DNA of 64,000 bases. It comes from Hungatella sp. UBA3048 (GTDB taxonomy: Bacteria; Bacillota; Clostridia; Lachnospirales; Lachnospiraceae). Of the stretch, positions 16,671 through 24,596 are shown piece after piece. The stretch spans positions 158,829 through 222,828 of the forward strand of contig DFCS01000044.1 in NCBI GenBank assembly GCA_002367105.1, written 5' to 3'. The translations under genes were made by a program, and so were the position numbers. The notes below the pieces were generated by a model, which saw only the letters and a list, made by a program, of their open reading frames with translations, did not search any database and was not told the DNA's origin. Every line of letters starts with the position of its first letter. The first letter of the stretch is position 1.

Positions 16671-17832
16671 AATGGCTTTAAAGAGCATCTGGGGCAATAA
16701 GATGCGATCCTTTCTCACCATGCTTGGAATCATTATCGGCGTGGCATCGGTCATCATTCTGGTGAGTCTTGTAAACGGACAAATGTCCTATATGACGGAA
16801 CAGTTTACCAGTATGGGTACCAACCAGATCAATGTAAACGTAACCAATCTTTCATCCAGGTCCGTAACCGTGGATCAGATGTATCAGTTTTATGAAGACA
16901 ATAAAAATCTTTTTTCTCAGATGACGCCAAAGGTTTCCTTGTCCTCTACCTTAAAAAACGGTACGGAATCCCTGACCAATACTACGGTATCCGGTGTCAG
17001 CGAGGAATATCTGGAAATGAAGGATCAGACCCTGGATTCAGGGAGGTTCCTCCAATATTCCGATGTCCTGTCCAGACAAAAGGTTTGTGTTGCAGGTTAT
17101 TATGTGGCATGGGAATTATATGGAGGAGCAGAAAAAGCCATTGGCCAGACCATAAAAATAAACGGTTATGCCTACCGGATTATTGGTGTGGTATCCAGAC
17201 AGGATGAAGATGAGCTTAAGGCCGGCGGTTCAGACGACGTTTTGTACCTTCCCTACAGCAGTGCCGCCAAGTTAAACAACACTGCAGACATAAACAGCTA
17301 TGTCTTTGCCACCGCCGACATGGACCATTCTACAGACGCCAAAGAGGCCATCAACACCTTTCTTTACGGAATTTTCAAAGATGAGGACTTATACCGGATT
17401 AATGCTATGAGTGAGCTTTTGAACTCCCTAAATTCCATGATGTCCATGATGTCCATGATGCTTGGCGGAATCGCCGGGATCTCCCTTTTAGTTGCCGGAG
17501 TTGGAGTTATGAATATCATGCTGGTGTCCGTAACGGAACGTACCAGAGAAATCGGAATCAGGAAGGCGCTGGGGGCAAAAAAACGCAACATCATGCAGCA
17601 GTTTGTAATAGAGGCCGCAGTTACCAGCTCTCTTGGCGGGGTTGTGGGTATTCTGGTGGGCTCCGTGGCAACTACCATCATCGGATCTGCCATGGGAATG
17701 AATGCCACTCCGACGCCCGGTGCCGTCATGGTTTCCTTCAGCGTATCCGTAGGGATCGGCCTTTTGTTTGGCTATATGCCTGCCAGAAGAGCAGCTGATT
17801 TAAACCCAATTGATGCTTTGCGAAGCGAGTAA
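16648..17832 (+). CDS. MacB/FtsX-type ABC transporter permease
   Basis: The 394-residue permease has TM1 near 22-42 (LTMLGIIIGVASVIILVSL), a large extracytoplasmic MacB-type domain (about 45-270) and three C-terminal helices with the FtsX motif ERTREIGIRKALGAKKRNI (about 297-315). Such mechanotransmission transporters move peptides, antibiotics or signals across the envelope with an adaptor such as the MacA-like protein two genes upstream. The last gene of the SLH-adaptor-ABC operon; a terminator follows. Confidence 0.88.
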   Translation: MNILQSFKMALKSIWGNKMRSFLTMLGIIIGVASVIILVSLVNGQMSYMTEQFTSMGTNQINVNVTNLSSRSVTVDQMYQFYEDNKNLFSQMTPKVSLSSTLKNGTESLTNTTVSGVSEEYLEMKDQTLDSGRFLQYSDVLSRQKVCVAGYYVAWELYGGAEKAIGQTIKINGYAYRIIGVVSRQDEDELKAGGSDDVLYLPYSSAAKLNNTADINSYVFATADMDHSTDAKEAINTFLYGIFKDEDLYRINAMSELLNSLNSMMSMMSMMLGGIAGISLLVAGVGVMNIMLVSVTERTREIGIRKALGAKKRNIMQQFVIEAAVTSSLGGVVGILVGSVATTIIGSAMGMNATPTPGAVMVSFSVSVGIGLLFGYMPARRAADLNPIDALRSE

Positions 17833-17890
17833 TAAATCGAACATTTTATTGCAAATATATCATATTGGTGATACTATTTGCATAGTTACC

Positions 17891-17925
17891 AAAGGAGTAG
17901 CTCATTTTTGGGCTGCTCCTTTTGC
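17891..17925 (+). terminator. Terminator after the MacAB-like operon
   Basis: AAAGGAGTAGC (17891-17901) pairs with GCTGCTCCTTT (17912-17922) with one G-U pair, ending in T. Confidence 0.65.
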
Positions 17926-17965
17926 ATAGAGTATATGCTTTGAATTATGAGAAAGGGAAGAATTT

Positions 17966-18958
17966 ATGAAAGTTGTTGATATGCATTGTGATACTATTTC
18001 AGAGCTTTTTTACCGGAAGGAAGAGGGAAAGGTCTTTTCCATCTTAAAAAACGACTGTCATATTGACTTGGAGCGGATGAAAAAAGGAGATTATTGTTTA
18101 CAGAACTTTGCCTTGTATACGAATCTCGCCAGGCAGGAGCATCCTTTTGAATATTGTATGAAACTTGTTGACCTCTTTTACACGGAGCTGGAACAATATG
18201 AGGATATCATTGGTATTGTAAAAGGCTACAGGGATATTGAAGAAAACCGGAAAAATGGGAAGATGTCTGCCATGCTTACCATAGAAGAAGGAGGCGTCTG
18301 CCAGGGAGAACTGGCATTCTTAAGAAATTTTTACCGTCTGGGAGTCCGGATGGCAACACTTACGTGGAACTATAAAAATGAGCTGGGGTACCCCAACCGG
18401 ATCTGGGAGGAAAACGGAGATGCCTATTCCACGCCGGAGATGGAGCATGGACTTACGGAAAAGGGAATCGAATTTGTTCAGGAGATGGAGCGGCTGGGAA
18501 TGGTCATCGATGTCTCTCATTTGTCAGATGCAGGGATAGAAGATACGTTCCGGTATACGGAAAAACCATTTGTGGCAAGCCATTCCAATGCAAGAACCAT
18601 TGCCTCCAACCCAAGAAACTTAACGGACGATATGATTAGAAGGCTTTCGGAGCGAGGCGGCGTGACCGGAATCAATTATTGCGCTGATTTTCTTCATGAC
18701 TGGAAGAAGGGGGAAGGAGCCTTAAGCCGGGTGGAAGATATGGTTTTACATATGAAGCATATGAAAAAGGTGGGAGGCATCCAGTGTATTGGGCTTGGAT
18801 CAGATTTTGACGGCATCGGGGGAAATTTAGAAATGAAATCTCCGGAAGACTTACCCCTATTGGAAGTTTATATGAAAAAAGAGGGATTTTCGGAAAGCGA
18901 AATTGAGGCGGTTTTTTATGGAAACGTCCTTCGTGTCTACAAAGAAATTTTACATTAA
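17966..18958 (+). CDS. Membrane dipeptidase (peptidase M19 family)
   Basis: The 330-residue enzyme shows the M19 metal-binding pattern: VDMHCDT at the start (H7, D9), a bridging Glu in the TIEEGG segment (about 96-101), VSHLS and SHSNARTIASNPRNLTDD, with LGSDFDGIGG near the end. Renal-dipeptidase-like enzymes hydrolyse dipeptides, including D-amino acid-containing ones, with two zinc ions. No signal peptide is seen, so it is probably cytoplasmic. AAGGGAAGA precedes the ATG. A stand-alone gene between a terminator and the phosphate transporter. Confidence 0.87.
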   Translation: MKVVDMHCDTISELFYRKEEGKVFSILKNDCHIDLERMKKGDYCLQNFALYTNLARQEHPFEYCMKLVDLFYTELEQYEDIIGIVKGYRDIEENRKNGKMSAMLTIEEGGVCQGELAFLRNFYRLGVRMATLTWNYKNELGYPNRIWEENGDAYSTPEMEHGLTEKGIEFVQEMERLGMVIDVSHLSDAGIEDTFRYTEKPFVASHSNARTIASNPRNLTDDMIRRLSERGGVTGINYCADFLHDWKKGEGALSRVEDMVLHMKHMKKVGGIQCIGLGSDFDGIGGNLEMKSPEDLPLLEVYMKKEGFSESEIEAVFYGNVLRVYKEILH

Positions 18959-18966
18959 GACAGGAA

Positions 18967-19027
18967 TTTACATAAATTTTACATTTATGTGCATGTTACT
19001 TTACATAGATTAGATATAGTATTTACA
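18967..19027 (+). promoter_or_regulatory. Phased TTTACA boxes (Pho-box-like array) and promoter of the Na/Pi cotransporter gene
   Basis: Exact TTTACA occurs at 18967, 18978, 19000 and 19022; all starts differ by multiples of 11 bp (11, 22, 22). This matches the PhoP-binding pattern of TT(A/C/T)ACA repeats one turn apart known from Bacillus. A probable -10 TATAGT lies at 19015-19020, leaving three boxes upstream and one downstream. The array directly precedes a phosphate transporter followed by a PhoB/PhoR-like pair. Confidence 0.7.
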
Positions 19028-19059
19028 AATATGTATTATCATGAAAGACGGAGGATGCT

Positions 19060-20715
19060 ATGTCAATCGCAGATTTACAAATGCTATTTAAATTCATCGG
19101 GGGACTGGGAATGTTCCTTTATGGAATGGATGCTATGGCCGATGGGCTGCAAAAATCAGCAGGTCAAAAAATGCAGCAGCTTTTAGGAGTCCTTACCAGC
19201 AACCGGCTTATGGGTGTGCTGTTGGGAACTGGAATTACCGCCATCATTCAGAGCAGCTCGGCCACCACAGTCATGGTGGTAGGCTTTGTAAACGCTGGGA
19301 TCATCAATCTGCAGCAGGCCGTTGGTATTATTATGGGTGCTAACATCGGAACAACCGTCACCAGCTGGATCGTATCCATGAGTGAATGGGGAGAGATGAT
19401 GAAACCCGAGTTTTTTGCTCCGGCACTGGTAGGAGTTGGCACTGTTTTAAGCCTTTTTACCGGAAGGGGGAAGAAAAAACAGGTTGGAGAAATTCTGGTA
19501 GGCTTCGGTGTGCTGTTTATAGGACTTTCCTTCATGTCAGACTCCATTACGCCTTACCGGAACGCACCAATTTTCAGCCAGGCTTTTTCCGTTTTAGGAA
19601 AAAAACCTTTTCTTGGAATTCTGGCAGGCCTCGTTGTTACCGGTATCATTCAAAGCTCCTCGGCATCTGTAGGAATTTTGCAGACACTGGCTCTCAACGG
19701 TATCGTAAACTGGCAGTCAGCGATATTTATCACTTTGGGACAAAATATCGGTACCTGTGTTACCGCCCTGCTATCCAGCGTTGGAGCTAATAAAACCGCA
19801 AAGCGTGCCGCTGTCATTCATCTTCTTATTAATATGGTGGGTGCTGTCATTTTCGGAAGCGTCATGTTTGTCGTGTTTAAACGGAATCCGGTTTTCGCAG
19901 CATCACGGATCAGCAGTGTGGGAATATCCATCTTCCATACGATATTTAATGTGAGCAATACCATTATTTTATTCCCATTTGCCGGGCTTTTGGTAAAGGC
20001 TTCCGGTTTGCTTGTACGGGAAGATCAGAATGAATCAACTGTAGATTCTGATACCCAGATGAACCGTCGTCTGGATGAAAGAATTTTAGAAACCCCTTCC
20101 TTTGCCATCGAGAATGTGAACCATGAAGTTGTGAGTATGGGATATGCTGCCATGGAAAACTTAGATCTTGCGGCGGTGGCTCTTCTTGGCAACAACAAGG
20201 CAGAGGCAAAGCTGGTGGAAAAAATGGAACAGAAAATCAATGATTATGAAAAGATACTCACAGATTATTTAATAAAACTTAATAACCAGTCCTTAAACGA
20301 GGAGCAGCATCTTCTGGTTAAAAACTTATTTTATACGATCAGCGACTTTGAGCGGGTCAGCGATCACTGTGAGAACCTATCCGAGCTGGCAATAGAAAAA
20401 GCCAACCGGAACATAATTTTTTCAAATGGTGCAGAAAATGAAATCAAGGAAATGCTTAAGGAGGTTCGTTCCTCTCTGGAGCATGCCATAAAAGCCAGGG
20501 AGACTGGAGAAATGTCAGAGGTCCGCGCAGTGATCCGAAGCGAAGAACGTGTGGACAGCTTGGAAGAGGAATTAAGGGAACGTCATATCGAACGTTTATC
20601 CGCTCAGACATGCAAACCGGAAAATGGAATTATCTATTTGGATGCACTGAGCAATCTGGAACGTATTTCAGACCATGCCCATAATATCGCCGGTTACGTG
20701 AGGGATGAAATGTAA
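19060..20715 (+). CDS. Na/Pi cotransporter family protein with C-terminal PhoU-like domain
   Basis: The 551-residue protein has two repeated membrane halves, each with the signature IIQSSSA (residues about 65-71 and 194-200), followed by a cytoplasmic helical region (about 340-551) resembling PhoU repeats (NLFYTISDFERVSDHCENLSE and LDALSNLERISDHAHNIAG). This is the NptA/YjbB layout of sodium-phosphate symporters; the direction of transport is not certain. GGAGG precedes the ATG. The phased TTTACA boxes upstream and the PhoB/PhoR-type genes downstream indicate phosphate-dependent control. Confidence 0.88.
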   Translation: MSIADLQMLFKFIGGLGMFLYGMDAMADGLQKSAGQKMQQLLGVLTSNRLMGVLLGTGITAIIQSSSATTVMVVGFVNAGIINLQQAVGIIMGANIGTTVTSWIVSMSEWGEMMKPEFFAPALVGVGTVLSLFTGRGKKKQVGEILVGFGVLFIGLSFMSDSITPYRNAPIFSQAFSVLGKKPFLGILAGLVVTGIIQSSSASVGILQTLALNGIVNWQSAIFITLGQNIGTCVTALLSSVGANKTAKRAAVIHLLINMVGAVIFGSVMFVVFKRNPVFAASRISSVGISIFHTIFNVSNTIILFPFAGLLVKASGLLVREDQNESTVDSDTQMNRRLDERILETPSFAIENVNHEVVSMGYAAMENLDLAAVALLGNNKAEAKLVEKMEQKINDYEKILTDYLIKLNNQSLNEEQHLLVKNLFYTISDFERVSDHCENLSELAIEKANRNIIFSNGAENEIKEMLKEVRSSLEHAIKARETGEMSEVRAVIRSEERVDSLEEELRERHIERLSAQTCKPENGIIYLDALSNLERISDHAHNIAGYVRDEM

Positions 20716-20742
20716 CGGAAAGCGTGGGCGGTAAATAAGAAC

Positions 20743-20792
20743 GCCCTGCGGGCATACCTCTATGCCCAAAAAGCTTGGGCAGGAAAAAGGAA
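20743..20792 (+). repeat. Dispersed hairpin repeat, copy A
   Basis: This copy reads CCCTGCGGGCATACCTC then TATGCCCAAAAAGCTTGGGC. GGGCATA (20750-20756) pairs with TATGCCC (20761-20767), while the overlapping TGCCC (20763-20767) can instead pair with GGGCA (20777-20781), giving mutually exclusive stems. It ends in an AAGGAAAGGAG purine run that supplies the ribosome site of the next gene. Related copies occur at 50165-50262 and 56039-56112. Confidence 0.6.
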
Positions 20793-20802
20793 AGGAGAAT
20801 GT

Positions 20803-21492
20803 ATGGAACGTATTTATGTAATTGAAGACGATGACAACATCAGGGACTTAATTAAAATTGCCCTGGAAGGTTTTGGCTATGAAGTATCCGCTTTTGAGAT
20901 GGCGGAAGATGCCTTAAGGCATATTGAATCAGATAAACCGGCACTGGCTGTGTTTGATCTGATGCTTCCAGGTATGGACGGTCTGACAGCCATTCGCAGA
21001 ATTCGGAAAAATGAGTCTTTAAAAGATATTCCCATTCTTATTCTTACCGCGAAAGACAGGGAGTTTGATAAGGTTGCTGGACTTGATGGCGGAGCCGACG
21101 ACTACATGACAAAGCCATTTGGAGTCATGGAACTGGCAGCCAGAATCCGAAGTCTTTTGCGGCGGAGTACCAGGGGAGAGGCAAACGCAAACGAACTGAA
21201 TCAATATTGCTTAAGTTTAAATAAAAAAACAAGAGAGGTCTATTGTGACGGCGTTAAGGTTGAACTGACGTTAAAAGAGTTCGAGCTTTTGCAGTATTTA
21301 ATGGAGAACCATAATAAGGTCGTTACCAGAGATGAGCTTTTAAACCACATCTGGGGGTATGATTACGATGGAGAGACCAGGACCCTGGACATGCATATCC
21401 GTACGCTCCGGCAAAAGCTGGGAGAAAACGGCGGTTCCTGCATCAAGACAATCCGCGGCGTAGGCTATCGTTTTATTAAGACGGAAGAGTAG
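20803..21492 (+). CDS. PhoB/PhoP-like OmpR-family response regulator
   Basis: The 229-residue protein has a receiver domain (phosphoacceptor D52 in VFDLMLPGMDG, K104 in DDYMTKPFG) and a winged-helix output domain (about 132-227; LTLKEFELLQYL, VTRDELLNHIWGYD). It follows the phosphate transporter after 88 bp containing repeat copy A and is 3 bp before its kinase gene. The phased TTTACA boxes before the transporter are a natural target, so PhoP/PhoB is the favoured identity. Another envelope regulator remains possible. Confidence 0.88.
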   Translation: MERIYVIEDDDNIRDLIKIALEGFGYEVSAFEMAEDALRHIESDKPALAVFDLMLPGMDGLTAIRRIRKNESLKDIPILILTAKDREFDKVAGLDGGADDYMTKPFGVMELAARIRSLLRRSTRGEANANELNQYCLSLNKKTREVYCDGVKVELTLKEFELLQYLMENHNKVVTRDELLNHIWGYDYDGETRTLDMHIRTLRQKLGENGGSCIKTIRGVGYRFIKTEE

Positions 21493-21495
21493 GAC

Positions 21496-22935
21496 ATGCA
21501 ATCGTCTGGCTGTATCCGCAGAATGAGGGAATCTATGAGAAGCGTTATCTTTAAGAAATTTATCCAGATCATTCTGGTAGTGCTGATACTCAGCAGTTCT
21601 GTTTTTTATATTGCTTCCAGCAGCGCACTGCTTAAAAATTCCAGGAAAGACATGACATACACTCTAAGAGCTATGGATGAGATCCTGGATTATTCCAGTG
21701 ATCTTGCCGGTGAAATAGGTGATTTAAAGCAGGCACTCAGTGAGAATGAGAGCCGTTTTACAATTATACGCATGGATGGGAGTATTGTGGCCGATACTGG
21801 GAATGTACCGGCCGCTTCCCTGGATAATCATTTGGACAGGGAAGAAGTGAAGGAAGCTCTTGCGGAGGGGACCGGCACAGCCAGACGCTATTCCAAGACC
21901 CTTAAGGAAAATATGCTTTATGTGGCGATCCGCTCCTCACGGGCGGATTATATCATTCGTATGGCAATTCCCTATTCCGGCATGAAAGAATACTTAATGC
22001 TTCTATTGCCATCGATCTGGCTCAGCTTTCTGATGGCCATTATGTATTCCGCATTTTCAGCGGACAGCTTTTCAAAATCCATTACAAAGCCGTTAAAGGA
22101 AATTTCTCAGGAGATGTTAAAAGTAAACGGGGATTATACGGACCTTTCTTTTGAAAAATACCAGTATCCGGAGATTAATATTATTGCGGAAACGACAACG
22201 GAAATGTCTAGGAACGTAAAAGAATATTTAAACCAGATTGAGCTTGAAAAGCAAATCCGCCAGGAATTTTTCAGTAATGCTTCCCATGAGTTAAAAACCC
22301 CGATTACATCGGTTCAGGGCTATGCGGAACTTTTAGAAAGCGGGATCATTCAGGATGAAGAACAAAAGATGGACTTCATAAGACGCATCAAAAAGGAAGC
22401 AATTAATATGAATCATCTCATCAATGACATCCTTATGATCTCCCGGCTTGAGGCAAAGGAAGCAGAGGTATTAAAAAATGATGTGCGCCTGTCCATTCTT
22501 GTAGGCGATATCGTGGAATCTTTAAAACCACTGGCTGCATCCCATGAAGTCACTGTCCATGTGGATTGCAAACCACTTTGTATTTACGCCAATGGACAGC
22601 AAATGAAGGAACTTTTTGGAAACCTCATAAGCAACGCGGTAAAATACAATAAGCCTGGCGGCGAAGTTTGGGTCACGGTGACAGAAGAGGACCGTAATGT
22701 AATAATCCGTGTGAAGGATAATGGAATGGGTATTCCAAAAGAATCCTTAAGCCGTATATTTGAACGCTTTTACCGGGTGGACAAAGGACGGAGCAAGAAA
22801 CAGGGCGGAACAGGCCTTGGTTTATCCATTGTAAAACACATTGTAAATTTCTATCATGGAACCATTACCGTTCGGTCAGAGCTTGATATGGGAACGGAAT
22901 TTATGGTAAAGATTCCAATTCAAGAGAAAATATGA
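21496..22935 (+). CDS. PhoR-like sensor histidine kinase
   Basis: The 479-residue kinase has TM1 (about 23-45), an extracytoplasmic sensor region, TM2 (about 166-188), a linker, HisKA with H264 in NASHELKTPITS, an N box NLISNAVKYNKPGG and G boxes VKDNGMGIP and GGTGLGLSIVK. ATGs at 21523 and 21535 have slightly better purine tracts and would shorten the N terminus by 9 or 13 residues without touching TM1. Context suggests phosphate sensing, but no PAS domain is obvious and no Pst/PhoU operon is present here. Confidence 0.87.
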   Translation: MQSSGCIRRMRESMRSVIFKKFIQIILVVLILSSSVFYIASSSALLKNSRKDMTYTLRAMDEILDYSSDLAGEIGDLKQALSENESRFTIIRMDGSIVADTGNVPAASLDNHLDREEVKEALAEGTGTARRYSKTLKENMLYVAIRSSRADYIIRMAIPYSGMKEYLMLLLPSIWLSFLMAIMYSAFSADSFSKSITKPLKEISQEMLKVNGDYTDLSFEKYQYPEINIIAETTTEMSRNVKEYLNQIELEKQIRQEFFSNASHELKTPITSVQGYAELLESGIIQDEEQKMDFIRRIKKEAINMNHLINDILMISRLEAKEAEVLKNDVRLSILVGDIVESLKPLAASHEVTVHVDCKPLCIYANGQQMKELFGNLISNAVKYNKPGGEVWVTVTEEDRNVIIRVKDNGMGIPKESLSRIFERFYRVDKGRSKKQGGTGLGLSIVKHIVNFYHGTITVRSELDMGTEFMVKIPIQEKI

Positions 22936-22972
22936 TAATATTGATTCAGCAAATGATAGGAGGTGTGCAGAT

Positions 22973-23860
22973 ATGGGAAGTTTTATTTTAACCTGCTGTT
23001 CCACGGTAGATATGAAGAAGGAATTTTTTGAGCAGCGCCAGATTCCCTATGTGTGTTTTCATTATACAATGGATGGCGTTACCTATCCGGATGACTTAGG
23101 GCAGAGCATTCCCTTTCCTGAGTTTTATGACCGGATCGCCAAAGGTGCAACCCCAGTGACTTCCCAGGTCAATGTGGAAGAATATTGTGATTTTTTTGAA
23201 CCATTTTTAAAGGAAGGCAAAGATATATTGCACCTTACTCTTTCCTCCGGTATTTCAGGAACCTACAATTCTGCATGCGTGGCCAGGGAAGAAATGAGTT
23301 CCAGATATCCGGACAGAAAGATCGTCATTGTGGACTCCCTGGGGGCTTCTGCCGGTTATGGACTTCTGACCGATTCAGTGGCAGACTTAAGGGATAAAGG
23401 GGTTTCCCTGGAAGAGGCGGCAGAGTGGACGGAGAATCATAAATTATTCGTGCATCACTGGTTTTTCTCCACGGATTTGACCAGTTTTAAGCGGGGAGGC
23501 AGGATTTCAGCCACATCTGCAATGCTTGGCACAGTGCTTAACATCTGCCCTCTCATGAGCATTGACGACACGGGGCATTTGATTCCCAGGCAGAAGATCC
23601 GTACCAAGAAAAAGGCCATCCAGGAGATCATAAACACAATGGAAGCCCATGCAAAGGGCGGGAGAGATTACAGCGGCAAATGCTTCCTTTCCTATTCCGC
23701 CTGTGAAAATGATGCCAGGGAAGTTGCGGCCCTGGTGGAGGAACGCTTCCAAAAGCTTTCCGGAAAGGTGCTGTTAAACAGCATTGGCGCAGTCATCGGC
23801 TCCCATACCGGACCTGGTACTGTGGCATTATTTTTCTGGGGTGATAAAAGAACTGATTAA
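22973..23860 (+). CDS. DegV-family fatty acid-binding protein
   Basis: The 295-residue protein fits the DegV fold: an N-terminal STVDMKKEFFEQRQIP strand-helix, TSQVNVEEYCDFF, the ligand-contacting LTLSSGISGTYNSA, IVDSLGASAGYG, and DLTSFKRGGRIS. DegV/FakB proteins bind a fatty acid and present it to a FakA kinase for phospholipid synthesis. No FakA is nearby, as is common for clostridial DegV paralogues, so a specific role is not assigned. A GATAGGAGG ribosome site precedes the ATG and a strong terminator follows. Confidence 0.87.
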   Translation: MGSFILTCCSTVDMKKEFFEQRQIPYVCFHYTMDGVTYPDDLGQSIPFPEFYDRIAKGATPVTSQVNVEEYCDFFEPFLKEGKDILHLTLSSGISGTYNSACVAREEMSSRYPDRKIVIVDSLGASAGYGLLTDSVADLRDKGVSLEEAAEWTENHKLFVHHWFFSTDLTSFKRGGRISATSAMLGTVLNICPLMSIDDTGHLIPRQKIRTKKKAIQEIINTMEAHAKGGRDYSGKCFLSYSACENDAREVAALVEERFQKLSGKVLLNSIGAVIGSHTGPGTVALFFWGDKRTD

Positions 23861-23864
23861 TTCC

Positions 23865-23916
23865 AATCCCGGAGAGCATTTTCATAATCATGAGGATGCT
23901 CTCCGGGATTTTCTTT
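23865..23916 (+). terminator. Terminator after the degV gene
   Basis: A perfect 15-bp stem: AATCCCGGAGAGCAT (23865-23879) with ATGCTCTCCGGGATT (23896-23910), followed by a T-rich tail. Confidence 0.85.
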
Positions 23917-23975
23917 TACATAAATGCCAAAGTGTGATAAGATAAATGCTGAATGCAGGAAAAAGGAGAGCTCTT

Positions 23976-24491
23976 ATGAAAGTAAAAAATTCAGCACATG
24001 TGGCAGCGTTGTACGGTATGCTGATTGCACTGGCGTTTGTTCTCAGCTTTGTAGAAACCCTGATTCCCATTTCCCTCGGAATACCGGGTGTAAAGCTGGG
24101 TCTTGCCAATCTGGTCACGGTTGTAGGGCTCTATACGGTTGGAACAGGCGGAACGGTTGTCATTTCACTTTTGCGGATCGTTCTCACCGGATTTACCTTT
24201 GGAAACTTGTTTGCCATGCTCTACAGCCTGGGGGGCTGGAGCTTAAGTCTGCTTTTAATGGTTATTTGCAGGAGAAAAAACTGGATCGGCCAGGCGGGAA
24301 TCAGTATTCTGGGAGGCGTGGGGCATAACATCGGACAGGTTTGCGTGGCTGCCCTTGTGGTCAAGCAGGCCGGAGTATTCTTTTATCTTCCCTTACTTTT
24401 GATATCCGGTACAGCCGCCGGACTTATCATAGGGATCCTGGGCGGCATCATTATAAGCCGGATCAGTAATTTTATTAAAAAAATGCAATAA
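23976..24491 (+). CDS. Gx transporter family protein (heptaprenyl diphosphate synthase component I-like)
   Basis: The 171-residue membrane protein has five or six helices and the family pattern VETLIPISLGIPGVKLGLAN, LLRIVLTGFTFGNLFAMLYS and GGVGHNIGQVCVA. The family is annotated as Hpre_diP_synt_I or Gx transporter and resembles ECF S components; substrate unknown. It often sits near an FMN-binding NusG-like gene or RnfB genes, but not here. A longer frame begins at 23946, yet ATG 23976 has AAAGGAGAG at proper distance and starts just before the first helix. Confidence 0.8.
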   Translation: MKVKNSAHVAALYGMLIALAFVLSFVETLIPISLGIPGVKLGLANLVTVVGLYTVGTGGTVVISLLRIVLTGFTFGNLFAMLYSLGGWSLSLLLMVICRRKNWIGQAGISILGGVGHNIGQVCVAALVVKQAGVFFYLPLLLISGTAAGLIIGILGGIIISRISNFIKKMQ

Positions 24492-24508
24492 AAACAAAAT
24501 ATAGGATA

Positions 24509-24537
24509 TTGTTTTGCCGCTTTTGGAAATGTATAAT
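24509..24537 (+). promoter_or_regulatory. Promoter for galT
   Basis: TTGTTT (24509-24514), 17-bp spacer, consensus TATAAT (24532-24537), 60 bases before the galT start. Confidence 0.55.
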
Positions 24538-24540
24538 GGG

Positions 24541-24568
24541 ATAGGTATATTAGGATAGGTATAATAGG
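24541..24568 (+). repeat. 14-bp tandem repeat in the galT leader
   Basis: Two nearly identical 14-bp units, ATAGGTATATTAGG (24541-24554) and ATAGGTATAATAGG (24555-24568), followed by a further ATA. Slippage of this unit would change leader length only. Confidence 0.5.
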
Positions 24569-24596
24569 ATAAAAAGAAACCAGGAGGAACATCACA

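Noticed and set aside
17849..17877. Promoter-like TTGCAA-17-TACTAT after the permease gene
   Set aside because: A terminator hairpin at 17891 lies between it and the dipeptidase gene, so it is not convincing as that gene's promoter, though an attenuator cannot be excluded.
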